Part shown: piece after piece, positions 13,793 through 14,024 of the stretch | Numbering within the stretch: the first letter of the stretch is position 1 | How the letters are laid out: each line of letters opens with the position of its first letter | Source: Candidatus Cloacimonadota bacterium | GTDB lineage: Bacteria; Cloacimonadota; Cloacimonadia; Cloacimonadales; Cloacimonadaceae | Direction of reading: 5' to 3' | NCBI GenBank assembly: GCA_023230795.1 | Contig: JALNWR010000052.1 | Location: 1-14,024 of the forward strand | DNA: 14,024 nucleotides | Position numbers and translations under genes: made by a program | The notes under the pieces: model-generated | Databases searched by the model: none | What the model saw: only the letters and a program-made list of their open reading frames with translations | What the model was told of the DNA's origin: nothing

Positions 13793-14024
13793 CAACTCTA
13801 CCATGTTTTCCTCTACTCTGAGCAGCCTTCATGTAAACTCCATTCTGCTTTCAGGTAAAATGGCGTCCGTTACCCAATTTCCCGGGAAATTTCTATGCGG
13901 GCAGGGTGATTGTTGTCCCCTTGCACTCACCGCGGTAATTACTTCATAGTTTGGCTTTTCGCTCTGGGTCTGGCCGAAACTAATAGCTGAAGAACTTCAT
14001 TAATCTGTAAGCTTGCTTCTGCAG
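13793..14024. other. Non-coding window end
   Basis: No gene, RNA or terminator could be supported on either strand. The only notable element is a perfect 16-bp palindrome, AATTTCCCGGGAAATT (13876-13891). Confidence 0.4.

Noticed and set aside
13401..13949. ORFs of 60-90 codons over and around the hairpin array
   Set aside because: Their translations over the array repeat the same peptide phrases from the 38-bp units; they have no RBS and no family resemblance. They are open frames produced by the repeats or by chance.

Overview
The window looks like a chromosomal segment of a Gram-negative FCB-group bacterium. Candidatus Cloacimonadota is my best guess, made from protein style and not from a database match. 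Two exported proteins end in a YPNPFNP / FlgD-like C-terminal module of the kind used as a type IX secretion (T9SS) sorting signal. There is also an outer-membrane beta-barrel protein ending in Phe.

Layout. 1-598: a leader region with a strong sigma70-like promoter (124-152), a hairpin next to the expected transcription start, and one doubtful small ORF with a good ribosome binding site (RBS). 599-3661: a large secreted multidomain adhesin-like protein with a T9SS-type tail, followed by a hairpin terminator. 3731-4035: a non-coding gap with a candidate valS promoter. 4036-6678: valS, closed by a clear intrinsic terminator.

6831-12546: the centre of interest, a compact seven-gene ferrous-iron cluster on the + strand: feoA, feoB, a second FeoA-domain gene, a feoC-like gene, an OprO/P-like outer-membrane porin, a secreted DNRLRE-like protein with a T9SS tail, and an exported FMN-binding-domain protein. 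The first five genes are translationally coupled or nearly so: overlaps of 4 bp at feoA/feoB and at feoC/porin, 11 bp between feoB and feoA2, and 1 bp between feoA2 and feoC. The last two follow after 20 and 79 bp with no visible terminator. A short palindrome lies just downstream of the TTGACA box of the putative feo promoter. A DtxR/MntR-family metalloregulator is encoded convergently (12642-13109, minus strand) right after the cluster.

My reading is that the cluster is one envelope-spanning Fe(II) uptake unit. The porin would admit metal through the outer membrane. The covalently flavinylated protein might supply reducing power for Fe(III) to Fe(II) in the periplasm. FeoAB with the accessory FeoA/FeoC proteins would import Fe(II). 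The surface DNRLRE protein might bind a substrate or mineral. The DtxR-type protein would repress the unit when iron is replete. The FeoA, FeoB, DtxR-family and FMN_bind assignments are firm; the joint pathway is inference.

13307-13382 is a tRNA-Ala(CGC) gene on the minus strand. The last ~640 bp has no convincing protein gene. It carries an array of small perfect hairpins, including four copies of a 38-bp tandem repeat.
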